Part shown: piece by piece, positions 42,925-53,711 of the stretch
Layout of the letters: each line of letters starts with the position of its first letter
How positions within the stretch are numbered: the first letter of the stretch is position 1
Assembly: GCA_963757565.1 (NCBI GenBank)
Contig: CAVWSB010000006.1
Coordinates: 906,057 to 970,056, forward strand
Origin: PALSA-894 sp963757565
GTDB lineage: Bacteria; Pseudomonadota; Alphaproteobacteria; Rhizobiales; Xanthobacteraceae
Reading direction: 5' to 3'
DNA: 64,000 nt
Program-made: the position numbers and the translations under genes
The notes under the pieces: model-generated
Databases searched by the model: none
What the model was told of the DNA's origin: nothing
The model's input: the letters and a program-made list of their open reading frames with translations, nothing else

Positions 42925-43602
42925 TCAGCTTTTTGCGCCGTCAGGCCCGTCCGTGCTCTCACTCACGGTCGCAGGTTCGATCCGCATGCGAAGTTGCGCT
43001 ACCACGAACTTTGCGTATTCCGACAGGATCAGCCGTGCGGTTGGCGCGCTGGACCACCACGGTTCGTTGCGCAGCTTCTCGGTCACCACCGGAAACGGCA
43101 CCAGCGTCACATCGGGCATCTGCTTGCCAAGTTCGGCCATCGTGCGTGGCATGTGATAGGCCGAAGTCACAACGATCAACGAGGAGAAACCGCGCCCGCG
43201 CGCCCAGCGCCGGGTTTCGGTCGCGTTGCCGACAGTGTTGATGGCCGAATGATCGAGATCGACGCAGCACGCAACAAACCTTTCGAACTGCGGGTTGATG
43301 CGGGCGATCTCGGTCGCGCTGGTCGTGCGGTGCACGCCGCTGATTAGCAGACGCTTGCCGTGGCCGTTCGCCAGCAGCTCGATCGCGTCGGAGATGCGCG
43401 ATGCGCCCCCGGTCATCACAACGATGCCATCCGCATTGCGATTGAGCGAGACTTCGGTCTCCGGCACGTTGCGCACGAACCAGACAAAACCGCCGCCAAA
43501 CAGCATCAGCAGAACAACCGCCGAAGTCAGTATCCCGCGCATGAGCCGACGCAGCGGCCTCCGTGGCGCCGCGCTACCCGGAAGATCGGATGCGGAGGTC
43601 AT
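42925..43602 (-). CDS. YdcF family protein (DUF218)
   Basis: Intact 225-residue protein from ATG 43602. One membrane anchor (LMRGILTSAVVLLMLFGGGF) is followed by a DUF218 domain: ADGIVVMTGGASRISDAIEL, GKRLLISGVHRTTSATEIA, SAINTVGNATETRRWARGRG and SLIVVTSAYHMPRTMAEL. These carry the conserved Gly, Asn-Thr and Ser-x-His residues. Related proteins (ElyC, SanA, YdcF) influence envelope synthesis and vancomycin resistance. Location after ftsX fits an envelope role. It begins 53 bases after the ftsX stop. Confidence 0.9.
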   Translation of the reverse strand: MTSASDLPGSAAPRRPLRRLMRGILTSAVVLLMLFGGGFVWFVRNVPETEVSLNRNADGIVVMTGGASRISDAIELLANGHGKRLLISGVHRTTSATEIARINPQFERFVACCVDLDHSAINTVGNATETRRWARGRGFSSLIVVTSAYHMPRTMAELGKQMPDVTLVPFPVVTEKLRNEPWWSSAPTARLILSEYAKFVVAQLRMRIEPATVSESTDGPDGAKS

Positions 43603-43654
43603 CGCTCGTGTCCCGGGGCGATCATAGGGGCAATCGCCGCCGAGAGCGACCGCT

Positions 43655-44621
43655 TCATTCCATCGCCTGCAGGGTATGGCGCACAGTGAGGCGCGACGTA
43701 CCCGCCGTGACCGCCGCGACCAGCACGACGAGGCCGACGATGGCGCCATATCCGGCCGTGCCGATCGACAGATTGCCGAACAGATTGTCCGGAGCCCCGC
43801 CTTTGACCCAGTCGGGCAGGAAGCCAAGCACCAGGAAGAGGACGACCGCGGCCGCGCCGCCGACCGCGCCACCCTTCAGGCCGAGCAGCAGGAAATGGCG
43901 CTGGAACTCGCCAGCAATGAAGGTTTGCCGAGCCCCAACAACATGCAGCACTTCGATGATCGTCCGGTTGGTGGACATGGCCGCACGTGTCGCGAACATC
44001 ACCGACAACATCGGTGGCGGCAACCACCAGCACGAGGATCGCGAGCCCGATCCCCACGGCGCTGCGCGAGACCGCACGCATGCGCTCGATCCAGCCGCGA
44101 TGATCGTCCAGCGTCGCGCCGGGAATCTGCTCGCCAAGCTGTTGGCGCAGCACCGAGAGGTCGGGCAATTGCCCCGGCGCAATGCGTACGACCACCATGC
44201 GCGGTACCGGCAACTGGTCGAGCGCGAGCCCCTTGCCGAGCCACGGTTCCAGCAGGCTTGCTGATTCGTCCTTGGTGTAGGCGCGCACGCCCGCCACGCC
44301 CGGAATGGCAGATGCGAGCCCTGCGGCGCGGCGCACGTCCGCCTCGATGTCGCGATCCGACGGCCTGATCTGGATCGTGACCTCGCGCGCGACCGCCGAC
44401 TGCCATTCGCCCGCGGCGAGCCGCACCAGCACCACAGCGCCGACGGTAAGAGCGGCGAGAAATGTCATGATGGCGATGACGGCGAGCAAGGCGCGGCCGG
44501 AAATCGAATCTGCCGGAACGATCGAGGTTTCGCCATTCGGCAGAAGCTCTTCAAGCGCCGGTTGGGCGGCCGCTGGCCGCGGCTCGTCGTATTCGGTCTG
44601 CGCTGCCGTCGCCATGCTCAT
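43655..44621 (-). CDS. ftsX: Cell division protein FtsX (frameshifted near 44010)
   Basis: About 322 residues. A cytoplasmic tail (DEPRPAAAQPALEELLPNGE) leads to the first helix ALLAVIAIMTFLAALTVGAV. A periplasmic domain typical of FtsX follows (TIQIRPSDRDIEADVRRAA, VRAYTKDESASLLEPWLG). Then come three further helices, with VLHVVGARQTFIAGEFQRHF before the last pair. One indel near 44010 separates the halves. FtsX with FtsE activates peptidoglycan hydrolases at the septum; the neighbouring M23 protein class is the usual client, though the one at 22.9 kb is distant. Its ATG overlaps the ftsE stop (ATGA). Confidence 0.9.
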
Positions 44622-45277
44622 GAGTAAACCTGCAGCCGTCCCTCATGGAGTACCAGCCGCGGCGCGTCGTAAAGATCCATCAGGGCGATATCGTGGGTTG
44701 CGATCACGACGGACGTGCCGGATTTATTGAGTTCGATCAGCAGGCGCAGCAGGCGGCGCGCGAGGTTCGGGTCGACATTGCCGGTCGGCTCATCGGCGAG
44801 CAGCAGGTGCGGCTGCGCGATCACGGCGCGTGCGATCGCGGCGCGCTGCTTTTCGCCGCCCGACAGGATCGGCGGCATTGCCGACATTCGTTCGCCGAGC
44901 CCCACCCATTGCAGCAGTTCCACGACCTCGTTGCGGTAGGTCGATTCCTCGCGCCCGATCACGCGCAGCGGCAGCGAGACATTCTCGTAGGTCGTCAGGT
45001 GGTCGAGCAGGCGGAAATCCTGGAACACCACCCCGATGCGCCGCCGGAGAGTCGCAAGCGCATCCGGCGACAGCGACGCAACGTCGTGGCCGAACAGATT
45101 GATCAGACCGCGCGTCGGCTTTTGCGCAAGAAACAGCAGCCGCAGCAAGGACGACTTGCCGGCGCCGGACGGACCGGTGAGAAACTGGAACGAGTGCGCC
45201 GCAAGCTCGAAGCTCACATCGCGCAGCACTTCCGGTCCGAGGCTGTAGCGCAAGCCCACATTTTCGAAGCGGATCAC
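44618..45277 (-). CDS. ftsE: Cell division ATP-binding protein FtsE
   Basis: Intact 219-residue ABC ATPase. Walker A is TGPSGAGKSSLLRLLFLAQ, the Q-loop VVFQDFRLLDHLT, the signature LSGGEKQRAAIARAVI, Walker B LLLADEPTGNVD, and the switch His VVIATHDIALMD. It powers FtsX. The stop overlaps the ftsX start by four bases, confirming an operon. Upstream (45278-45452) lies a divergent control region shared with the zinc-ribbon gene. Confidence 0.95.
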   Translation of the reverse strand: MIRFENVGLRYSLGPEVLRDVSFELAAHSFQFLTGPSGAGKSSLLRLLFLAQKPTRGLINLFGHDVASLSPDALATLRRRIGVVFQDFRLLDHLTTYENVSLPLRVIGREESTYRNEVVELLQWVGLGERMSAMPPILSGGEKQRAAIARAVIAQPHLLLADEPTGNVDPNLARRLLRLLIELNKSGTSVVIATHDIALMDLYDAPRLVLHEGRLQVYS

Positions 45278-45452
45278 GGCTTTCTCCGAATCAGCCCCTC
45301 AGAAGCCTTGTTACGGTAGCCGATTAAGATTGCATTAACGATATCTTGCGCAGTCCGGACTAACCCTCAGGCCAATCGGGATTTTTTATGGTTTCCGGTT
45401 CGTTAACAGACCGCCGCTATGGTCGCCCGGTCTCCCTCAGGCTTCCCACGCG

Positions 45453-46338
45453 ATGCTGATCGTCTGTCCGACCTGCGACACCTCCTACGACATCCCGCTT
45501 GCCTCCCTCGGGGCCGGCCGCACGGTCCGTTGTTCGAGTTGCAAGAACACGTGGTTCGCGACCGCGGAGCGTGAAGTCGCGGAAGCTGTCGCGGCACCGA
45601 TCGCTCCCGCGGCTGAGAAACCCGAGCCTGCGCCGACCCCGGACCCGGCACCCGACTTCGATTTTGCCGTCGTCGCGGATTCTCCGGGCAGGAAATCCTG
45701 CCGCCGATTGCGCCTGCCGATACGCCCTCCGTCGCTGATGCGCCACCGCTGGTGCCGCATGACCCGACCGATGGAGAGCCGGCGCCAGAGCCCCCTAAAT
45801 TCGAGCCCGGCATTCCCGACGAAGCTCAGACGATTGCGCCGCGCCCCGCACGCGATACGCGCGTCGCGAAGAAGGAGAAGCGCAGTGCCCTGCGGCAGCT
45901 GTTCAGCCTGCCGATGCTGATCACCGTGATGCTGGCCATTGTCCTTGGGGCACTGAACTGGCGAGTCCCATGGTCCGCCACTTTCCGCAGACCGCATCGC
46001 TGTTTGCGGCGATCGGATTGCCGGTCAATCTGCGCGGGCTGTACTTCCAGAACGTGAAAAGCCGCACCGAGATCATGGATGGTGTCCCGGTGCTGGTGAT
46101 CGAAGGGACGATCGTGAATTTGACGACTCACACCCTGGAGGTGCCGCGGCTGCGCTTCGGACTGCGCAGCACAGCGGGGCAAGAGGTCTATGCCTGGACC
46201 GCGCAGCCGCCGCAGCCGAAGCTTGGCTCCGGGCATGGGCTGGCCTTCCGCGGGCGCCTCGCCTCGCCTCCGCCCGACGGCCGCGATGTGATCGTCCGTT
46301 TCTTCAACCGGCGCGACCTTGGCGCCGGTTCGCAGTGA
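45453..46338 (+). CDS. Zinc-ribbon DUF3426-type membrane protein (frameshifted)
   Basis: About 295 residues. The N-terminus MLIVCPTCDTSYDIP and VRCSSCKNTWFA form an MJ0042-type zinc ribbon with two CxxC pairs. A proline-rich linker leads to one transmembrane helix (FSLPMLITVMLAIVLGALNW). The C-terminal domain (LPVNLRGLYFQNVKSRTEI, VIEGTIVNLTTHTLEVPRLR, DVIVRFFNRRDL) matches DUF3426. Frame changes lie near 45690 and 45955. Function unknown; the family usually sits near ftsE or prfB. The stop overlaps the GTG start of hpt. Confidence 0.85.
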
Positions 46339-46892
46339 GGGCGGACTTGGCCGTTCCCGGCGATAGCCGCATCCGCATCCTGTTCGACGCCGATACGATT
46401 GCGGCGCGAAACCAGGCGCTTGCGCAGGAGATCAAGGCCGCGGCGCCCGAGCGTCTGCTGGTGATCGCGGTGCTGAAGGGGAGCTTCATTTTCGCCGCCG
46501 ACCTGATCCGCGCGCTGCATGCCGCGGGGCTCGCGCCCGAGGTCGAGTTCGTCTCGCTGTCGAGCTATCGCGAAGGCACGGTCTCGTCCGGCACCGTGAC
46601 GATCCTGCACGACGTCGAAAGCGAAGTGCGCGGCCGCGACGTCGTGCTGGTCGACGACATTCTCGAATCCGGCCGCACGCTCGCCTACGCGAAGGACCTG
46701 TTCGCGGCGCGCGGCGCACGGCGCGTGCTCACTTGCGTGCTGCTGGAAAAACCCGCCAAGCGCGCGGTCTCGCTCAACGCCGATTTCGTCGGCTTCGAGT
46801 GCCCCGATTTGTTCGTCGTCGGCTACGGCATGGACGTGGCGCACGCCTACCGTCAGCTGCCGTTCGTCGGCTTCGTGGAAAAAGAAACCTGA
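46335..46892 (+). CDS. hpt: Hypoxanthine phosphoribosyltransferase
   Basis: Intact 185-residue purine salvage enzyme. The PRPP-binding motif VVLVDDILESGRTLAYAKDL is complete, preceded by LLVIAVLKGSFIFAADLIRA and EFVSLSSYREGTVSSG (flexible loop). The C-terminal base-binding segment is FVGFECPDLFVVGYGMD. It makes IMP or GMP from hypoxanthine or guanine. It starts at GTG 46335, overlapping the previous stop, and its TGA overlaps the cpdR ATG, giving a tightly coupled three-gene unit. Confidence 0.95.
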   Translation: MRADLAVPGDSRIRILFDADTIAARNQALAQEIKAAAPERLLVIAVLKGSFIFAADLIRALHAAGLAPEVEFVSLSSYREGTVSSGTVTILHDVESEVRGRDVVLVDDILESGRTLAYAKDLFAARGARRVLTCVLLEKPAKRAVSLNADFVGFECPDLFVVGYGMDVAHAYRQLPFVGFVEKET

Positions 46893-47274
46893 TGGCACGC
46901 ATCCTCATCGCCGAAGACGAGGAGCCGTTGCGCGCGCTCGCCGCGCGCGCTCTCACCGACTCGGGGCAGAGGTGGTCACCGCCGTCGACGGCGCGGACGC
47001 GCTCGACATCCTCGCGCGCGAGGAGGGCCGCTTCGAACTGCTGCTGACCGACATCCGCATGCCGCTGATGGATGGCATCGCGCTGGCGCTCGCGACCGCG
47101 CGCGACTATCCGCAGATCATGATCCTGCTGATGACCGCCTACGCCGACCAGCGCGAGCGCGCCTCGAACCTCGACGCGCTGATCCACGACGTGATGCTCA
47201 AGCCGTTCACGCTGGCCGAGATCAAGGCGGCGGTGGCGGAGGCACTGGCGGCAGGATCACCACGCGCCGTCTGA
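46892..47274 (+). CDS. cpdR: Response regulator CpdR (frameshifted near 46965)
   Basis: About 127 residues, a single receiver domain without output. The acidic pocket is ILIAEDEEPLRALAARAL, the phosphoacceptor Asp is in LLLTDIRMPLMDGIALA, the switch Thr in ILLMTAYADQRERASNLDAL, and the Lys in VMLKPFTLAEIKAAV. The sequence is close to alphaproteobacterial CpdR, which, when unphosphorylated, brings ClpXP and its cargo (CtrA branch) to the cell pole. One indel near 46965 splits it. The TGA stop (47272-47274) is immediately next to the stop of the convergent gene. Confidence 0.9.
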
Positions 47275-49857
47275 TCAAAAATCCTTCAGCAGCCGCTCGA
47301 TGTAGTCGAGCTCGAGCTGCGGCCGCGCCGGATCGGCGAAACGCTTGCGCAGCTCTTCGAGAATGCGGCGCGCGCGCTGCACGTCGATCTCGCCCGGCAC
47401 CTTCACCGTGACGTCGTCGCCGTAATCGCGCCCGCGCAGCGGCCGGCCGAGCGGATCGGTGTCGTTGTTGGCGCGCGCCTGCCCGGTGCGGCCCGGCTGG
47501 CCCGGACCCGGGCCTTGCCCGTCGCCCTGCTGCATCTGCTGGGCGAGGTTCTGCGCGCCGCGGCGCAGCGCTTCGAGCGCGCGGCCCTGCGCGTCGACGG
47601 CGCCGTCCGCATTGCCTTCGCCGAGCGCGCCCTCGGCATCGCGCATCGCGCTCGGCCTGGCCGAGCCCTTCCGCCGGGTCCTGGCCGCTGGCCCTGGCCC
47701 GGCTGTGCTGGCCGATCTGGCCGCGCTTCTTCATCTCCTCGAGCAGCTTCTTGAGCTGCTCGCGCAGCGCCTGCTGGTTCTGCCGCAGGTCGCCGAACTT
47801 CTGCTCGCCTTGCTGGCCTGCTGGCCTGCTGGCCTGCTGACCCTGCTGGCCGCGTTGCCCGCGCTGCTGCTTGCGGCGCTGGTCCTGTCCCTGCCGAAAG
47901 GTCTTGTCGCGCAGGTTCTGCTGCTCGCGGATCATGTTGCCGAGCTCGTCGAGCGCCGACCATGTCGTCGTCATGTCGCCGTCCTGCTGGCCGGGCTGCG
48001 CCATCTGCAGGTTCTCGAGCATCTGCTGCAGCTCTTCGAGCATCTTGCGCGCCGCGTCCTTGGCGCCGGAGCGCGCCAGCTGCTCCATCCGGTCGATCAT
48101 GTTCTTGAGATCCTGCGGCCGCAGCATGCGGGTGTTCGGGTCGAGCGGGCGCGCGAGCTGCTGCGGGTTCTTGCGCATCTGCTCGGCGAGCGCCTGCAGG
48201 AACTTGTCGAGCGCCGCGCGCAGCTCCTCGGTCAGCTTCTTGATCTCTTCGTCGGTCGCGCCGCGCTCCAGCGCCTGGCGCAAGGCTTCCTGCGCTGCGC
48301 GCAGCGCTGCTCGGCGTCGGACAGCTGGCCGTCCTCGATCGTCGACCGCCATCTCCCACAGCCGCGCCACGACGTCGCGCAGCTGGTCGTCGGTCTTGGC
48401 GCGCGTGAGCTGCCAGTAGATCGAGCGCAGGCCGAGATAATGCGAGACCTCCGGCATGAAGCGCTCGGGCGCGATCGAGAGCGCATCGAGCGCCGTCAGA
48501 CATCGCGGCTTGCGCATCGGCGTCGAGCGCCAGATTGCGCCGCTGCTCGATCAGCGCGCGTGCAAGCGGCTTGACGAACATCCGCTCCGGCAGCCTGAAT
48601 TCGGTCGGCGAGCTCGCGCCTTCGTTGCCGGCCTCGTCGCGCGCGGTCAGCGTCAGCGCGACCTCGGCGCCGGCCCACGGATGATCGGACAGATCCTTGG
48701 TGGTCTGTCCGACGCCGTTGCGGGTGCGCGCCTGCGGCAGCACCAGCGGGAAGTCGGGCGCGCCGTAGAGCGCGCCGCGCGCGGCCATCGGGGCCGGTCT
48801 TCTGCTTCAGCGCGAAGGTCGCCTGCGCGCCGACGACGCCGTAGTCGTCTTCGATCTTGTAGGCGAGTTGCAGCGCGCCGCGCGCCTGCGGCTCGGGGTC
48901 CTTGGTGAGCGCGATGGTCGGCGGGCGGTCCGGGATGGCGGCGAAATTGAAGATCACGTCGTCGTCGAGCACGCCGCGCAGCGTCGCGGTGCCGCGATCG
49001 GTGATGGTGTAGCGGTGCTCCTCGGTGCCGGCGGGCGGAACCGGCGCGCCCTCGCGGCTCGCCTCGGCAAGGCCGCCGGTGGTCGCGACGTCGAGCCTGC
49101 TGGCGCCGCTGGCGCGGATCACCAGCACGCTGCCGGTCGGCACGGTCTGCAGCATGGCGGCCTGATGCGGCTCGCCGGCGCGAATGCCGGGCAGGATCAC
49201 CGGCGGCTTGCCGGTATAGGCGGCGGCGTGACCCAGGCGTCGACGCGGAAGTTCTTGGCCTGCACGACGCCCGGCCCAGTCGAACGCCGCGGTGACGCGC
49301 TGCACCCGCTCGCCCGATGCCGCGAAGAACGTCGCGACCACGAGCAGCACGACCAGCGCGCGCACCGCGACCGGATCGAACATCGGCAGGCGCGGACGCG
49401 GCATGCCGGCCTTCAGCGCGGTCGCCGCGCGCACCGCCTGCTCGACATGGGCGCGCCACAGCGCCTGCGAGACCTGATCCTGCTCGCCGGCCGCAAGCTC
49501 GTCGGCGAGCGCGGTCGCCGGCCGGTGCGCCAGGCCGCTGCCGCGGTCGAGCCGGCGCAGGCCGTCAAAGGTGCTCGGCAGGCGGAAGCGCAGCAGCGGC
49601 ACCGCCGCGACCGCGATCAGAACGATGAGGATGAACAGTGCGACGGCGCGGCCCATCGGCGGCAGCCACAGCCAGAGGCCCCGCCCAGGAACGGCGAGGA
49701 AAAGTCCGATCGCGACCGCGAGCGAGGCCAGCGCGGGCCACAGCCGCTCCCACAGGATCGTCCACCACGCCCGCCGCAGTGCGCGCGCGAGCAGCGTGTC
49801 GGCGCCCTGCTCGTCGGGGGAGCGTCGGTCGGGCAGGTCGGTGGGTCGGTCGCTCAC
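47275..49857 (-). CDS. TIGR02302/DUF4175 family membrane protein (frameshifted)
   Basis: About 860 residues. The N-terminus has two or three helices (WWTILWERLWPALASLAVAI, AVALFILIVLIAVAAVPLLR) and a third near VAVRALVVLLVVATFFAASG. A beta-rich part follows (TITDRGTATLRGVLDDDVIF, PPTIALTKDPEPQARGALQL). A long helical C-terminal half rich in Gln, Arg and Lys contains low-complexity Q/G repeats and MIREQQNLRDKTFRQGQDQR. The end is LELDYIERLLKDF. Frame changes lie near 49250, 48790, 48510, 48320 and 47670. Family TIGR02302 is restricted to alphaproteobacteria and has no known function. It abuts cpdR tail to tail. Confidence 0.83.
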
Positions 49858-49982
49858 CTGCTTCTCCGTTATCAGGCTAGCCTGATTTGGCGGGCGCTCA
49901 CAAGGAACGCTGAGAAACTAAGCAATTTTCAGGCCGGACGTCGCGATTTCGCCATCACGGCACTGCACATGCGCCACGCCGG

Positions 49983-51263
49983 TTACGACATCACGCCGCT
50001 AGTCAACCAGTCGGCATCCGGTCGAGCCCGATCAGGGCATCGACCTCGAGGCGCGGCCGCACCAGCGCCCATTCGGAACCGTTCACCAGCACCTCCGGCA
50101 CCAGCGCGCGGGTGTTGTAGGTGCCGGCCTGCACCGCCCCATAGGCGCCCGCCGTCATGACGGCGAGGAGGTCGCCCGGCTCCGGCGCCGCCATGTCGCG
50201 GTCGAGCGCGAGGTAATCGCCGGTCTCGCAGACCGGCCCGACCACGTCGGCGACGATGCGCGGCGCGCCGGCGGCAGGCTCGCGCACCGGGCGGATGTCG
50301 TGATGCGCCTCGTAGAGCGTCGGGCGGATCAGATCGTTCATCGCGGCGTCCACGATCACGAAGGTCTTGGCCTCGCCGCGCTTCACGTAGATCACGCGCG
50401 TGACCAGGATGCCGGCATTGCCGACGATCATGCGGCCGGGCTCGAAGATCAGCTTGCAGTCGAGCCCGCGCGTCGCGCGCTTGACGATCGCCGCATAGGC
50501 GTCCGGATCGGGCGGCGGCTCGTTGTCCTCGCGATACGGAATGCCGAGGCCGCCGCCGAGATCGACATGCTCGATGTGATGGCCGTCGGCGCGCAGCGTG
50601 CGCACGAATTCGGAGAGCAGCGCGAACGCATCGTCGAACGGCTGCAGATCGGTGATCTGGCTGCCGATGTGCATGTCGACGCCGGCGACGCGCACGCCCT
50701 TGAGCTTGGCGGCGTGCGCATAGACCTCGCGCGCGCGGCTGATCGGAATGCCGAACTTGTTCTCCGACTTGCCGGTCGCGATCTTGGCGTGCGTCTTCGC
50801 GTCGACGTCGGGATTGACGCGGACCGAAACGCGGCGGTGCGGCCCTTCGCCGCCGCGATCGCCGACAGCGCTCCAGTTCCGGCTCGGACTCGACATTGAT
50901 GCAGAGGATGCCGGCATCGACCGCGGCGGCGAGCTCGGCCGCGGTCTTGCCGACGCCGGAGAACATGATCTTCTCGGGCGGCAACGCCGGCGGCGAGCGC
51001 GCGCTTCAGCTCGCCGCCCGACACGACGTCGGCGCCGGCGCCGAGCCGCGCCAGCGTCGCGATCACGGCCTGGTTGGAATTCGCCTTCATGGCGTAGCAG
51101 ACGAGCGAGGGCACATCGGCGAACGCCTCGGCGAACACCCGATAGTGCCGCTCAGCGTCGCGGTCGAATAGCAATAGAACGGCGTGCCCACGGCCTCGGC
51201 GAGCGCCGCGAGATCGACCGCCTCGGCGTGCATCACGCCGGCGCGATAGGCGAAATGGTGCAT
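49983..51263 (-). CDS. lysA: Diaminopimelate decarboxylase (frameshifted)
   Basis: About 425 residues. From ATG 51263: HHFAYRAGVMHAEAVDLAAL, then FYCYSTATLERHYRVFAEAF. The PLP Lys is in VCYAMKANSNQAV; the glycine-rich loop is EHVDLGGGLGIPY and the substrate Cys region VVGPVCETGDYLALDRDM. Then VMTAGAYGAVQAGTYNTR. It decarboxylates meso-diaminopimelate to lysine, the last step of lysine synthesis. Frames change near 51170, 50990, 50860 and 50020; the last suggests a natural C-terminus DWLTSGVMS at 49983. Gene order argH-lptM-lysA is conserved in proteobacteria. Confidence 0.92.
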
Positions 51264-51278
51264 GGGAGGGCCCGTCGC

Positions 51279-51493
51279 CTAGTCGAGGAGCCAGTCGAGG
51301 GGAAGCCGTTTTTTCTGGCCCGGCGGGGCGAGCGGGCGTCCCTGCGCGTCCACCTGGCCGCGGCCCTGGCAGCGGTTGACGACGCCCGGCGGCGCGTCGA
51401 GCGGCCCACGCCGCCCGCATGCCGACAGGTCAGGCCGAGCGCGAGCGCCAGCGCGCAGCATGCCAGACGGATGGGGCGGTCGAAACGGCTCAC
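51279..51493 (-). CDS. lptM: LptM-type small lipoprotein (YifL family, frameshifted near 51425)
   Basis: About 70 residues from GTG 51493. A signal SRFDRPIRLACCALALALGL is followed by the lipobox LTAC and GRRGPLDAPPGV, the hallmark of LptM (formerly YifL). The tail GQKKRLPLDWLLD ends at 51279. In E. coli LptM helps oxidative maturation of the LPS transporter protein LptD. An indel near 51425 lies just before or in the lipobox. It sits between argH and lysA, 15 bases before lysA. Confidence 0.83.
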
Positions 51494-51586
51494 AGAACAC
51501 TCCTGAACCCGCGACACACATACAACAGATCGAGTGCGGCAGGCGAGAGGCAGGCGCCGGATTTCGATCATCGCATCCATCCAGGG

Positions 51587-52970
51587 TCACTTTTTCCCCA
51601 GCCTTTTCAACCACTTGTTGGCCTCGCGCCGCACGTTGGCAGGCGCGGTACCGCCGTAGCTGACACGGCTCGCGACCGAGCGCTCGACCGAGAGGACCCC
51701 GAACACCGCCTGGGTGATGCGCGGCTCGATCTCCTGCATGGCGGCGAGCGGCAGTCCTCCAGCGGGACGCCGGCCTGCTCGGCCGCCGCCACGATGCGGC
51801 CGGTGACGTGGTGCGCCTCGCGGAACGGCATCTTCAGCGTCCGCACCAGCCAGTCGGCGAGATCGGTCGCGGTGGCGTATCCGGCGCCAGCCGCCGCCTT
51901 CATGCGCGCGGCGTCCGGCGTCATGTCGGCGACCATGCCGGTCATCGCGGCGAGTGCAGAGCGTCAGCGCCGAGAGCGCGTCCATCGCGCCCTCTTTGTC
52001 CTCCTGCATGTCCTTCTGATAGGCGAGCGGCAGGCCCTTCATCACGACCAGCACCGTGCAGCGCGCCGAAGATGCGCCCGGTCTTGGCGCGCACCAGTTC
52101 GGCCGCATCCGGATTGCGCTTCTGCGGCATGATCGAGGAGCCGGTGGTGAACTTGTCCGACAGCGCGAGGAAGCCGACCAGCGGCGAGCACCAGATCACG
52201 ATCTCCTCGGCGAAGCGCGACAGATGCACCGCCGTGATCGAGGCGGCGGCCAGCGTCTCCAGCACGAAATCGCGGTCGGAGACCGCATCGAGCGAGTTCG
52301 CCGCCGGCCGGTCGAAGCCGAGTGCCTTCGCCGTCATCGTGCGGTCGAGCGGGAAACGACGTGCCGGCGAGCGCCGCGGAGCCGAGCGGATATTCGTTCA
52401 GCCGCTTGCGCGCATCGGCAAAGCGGCCGCGGTCGCGCGCCGCCATCTCGACGTAGGCGAGCAGATGATGGCCGAACGTCACCGGCTGCGCGGTCTGCAG
52501 ATGCGTGAAGCCCGGCATGACGGTCGCGGCGTGCGCCAGCGCCTTTTCGGCGAGCGCGCGCTGATAGCCGGCGAGCGCCGCGTCGATGTCGTCGATCGCG
52601 TCGCGCACCCAGAGCTTGAAGTCGGTCGCGACCTGGTCGTTGCGCGAGCGCGCGGTGTGCAGCCGCCCCGCCGCCGGGCCGATCAGGTCGGCGAGCCGCG
52701 ACTCCACGTTCATATGGATGTCCTCGAGCGCCCGCTTGAAGCGGAACTTGCCCGCGTCCATCTCTGACAGGATCGTGTCTAGACCGTGAGCGATTTGGCG
52801 GCATCGTCGCGCGCGATGATGCCCTGCTTGGCCAGCATCGCCGCATGGGCCTTGCTCGCCGCGATGTCCTGGCGGTAAAGGCGGCGGTCGAAGTCGATCG
52901 AGGCGTTGATCTCCTCCATGATGGCGTCGGGGCCCGACGCGAAGCGCCCGCCCCACATCTTGTTGCTCAT
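51587..52970 (-). CDS. argH: Argininosuccinate lyase (frameshifted)
   Basis: About 460 residues. The start at 52970 gives MSNKMWGGRFASGPDAIMEE. Motifs are INASIDFDRRLYRQDIAASK, GRLHTARSRNDQVATDFKLW, PGFTHLQTAQPVTFGHHLLA (catalytic His), AALAGTSF, and the signature GSSIMPQKRNPDAAELVRAK with the catalytic Ser loop. The last step of arginine synthesis is cleavage of argininosuccinate to arginine and fumarate. Frames change near 52790, 52355, 52055, 51955 and 51755. It starts 23 bases from the divergent tlpA start. Confidence 0.93.
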
Positions 52971-52993
52971 GACCCGACCGCCAGGTTCCGCCC

Positions 52994-53711
52994 ATGACCG
53001 TCCCGCCCACACGTCCGCACAAAGCGCCGGCTCGCGCTGATCGCGCTGGTTGCCGTTGCGGCCGTCGGTGGCCGGCGCGCGGCGGTATACGGGATCGGCG
53101 CGTTGCAGCGCAATCCGGCCGACGCGGCCTGCCGGCCGGCCGAACTGGCAAGGCGCCTGGCGCCGCTCGCGCGCGGCGAGGTCGCGGCGGTCGGCATCGC
53201 GGCCGAGCCGAACCGCCTGCCCGAGCTGGCCTTCACGGACGCGGCCGGAAAGCCGCGCACGCTCGCCGACTGGCGCGGCCGCACCGTGCTGCTGAACCTG
53301 TGGGCGACCTGGTGCGTGCCGTGCCGCAAGGAGATGCCGGCGCTCGACGCGCTGCAGGCGAAGCTCGGCGGCGACAAGTTCGAGGTCGTCGCCGTCAACA
53401 TCGACACCCGCAATCTCGACAAGCCGAAGGCCTGGCTGGAGGAGGTCGGCGTCAAGCAGCTCGCCTATTACGCCGACCCGAGCGCGAAGGTGTTCCAGGA
53501 TCTGAAAGCCATCGGCAAGGCGTTCGGCATGCCGACGACGCTGCTGGTCGATCCGCACGGCTGCGAGCTCGGCGCGCTGGCCGGGCCGGCCGAATGGGCG
53601 AGCGAGGACGCCGTCAAGCTGATCGAGGCCGCGATGGGGAAAGATCTGACGCGTATTTCCACACCGCCCACCAGGGCGGCTTCGGACACGGCGAGTGTTA
53701 GGGCGATGTGA
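52994..53711 (+). CDS. tlpA: TlpA-like thiol:disulfide oxidoreductase (frameshifted, altered C-terminus)
   Basis: About 240 residues. A basic N-terminus and one anchor helix (LALIALVAVAAVGG after correcting an indel near 53025) are followed by a thioredoxin fold: LPELAFTDAAGKPRTLADW, VLLNLWATWCVPCRKEMPAL with the CxxC active site, VNIDTRNLDKPKAWLEEVGV, and the cis-Pro in GMPTTLLVDPHG. The usual ending is reached at LIEAAMGK (53643); the extra DLTRISTPPTRAASDTAS does not look like the family and may reflect an indel or junction. TlpA keeps cytochrome oxidase copper-site cysteines reduced. It is divergent from argH. Confidence 0.88.

Noticed and set aside
47459..48574. Plus-strand leucine-rich open frame resembling a membrane protein
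   Set aside because: It is the complement of the Gln/Glu-rich coiled-coil part of the TIGR02302 gene, so leucine runs arise from CAG/CTG codons read backwards.
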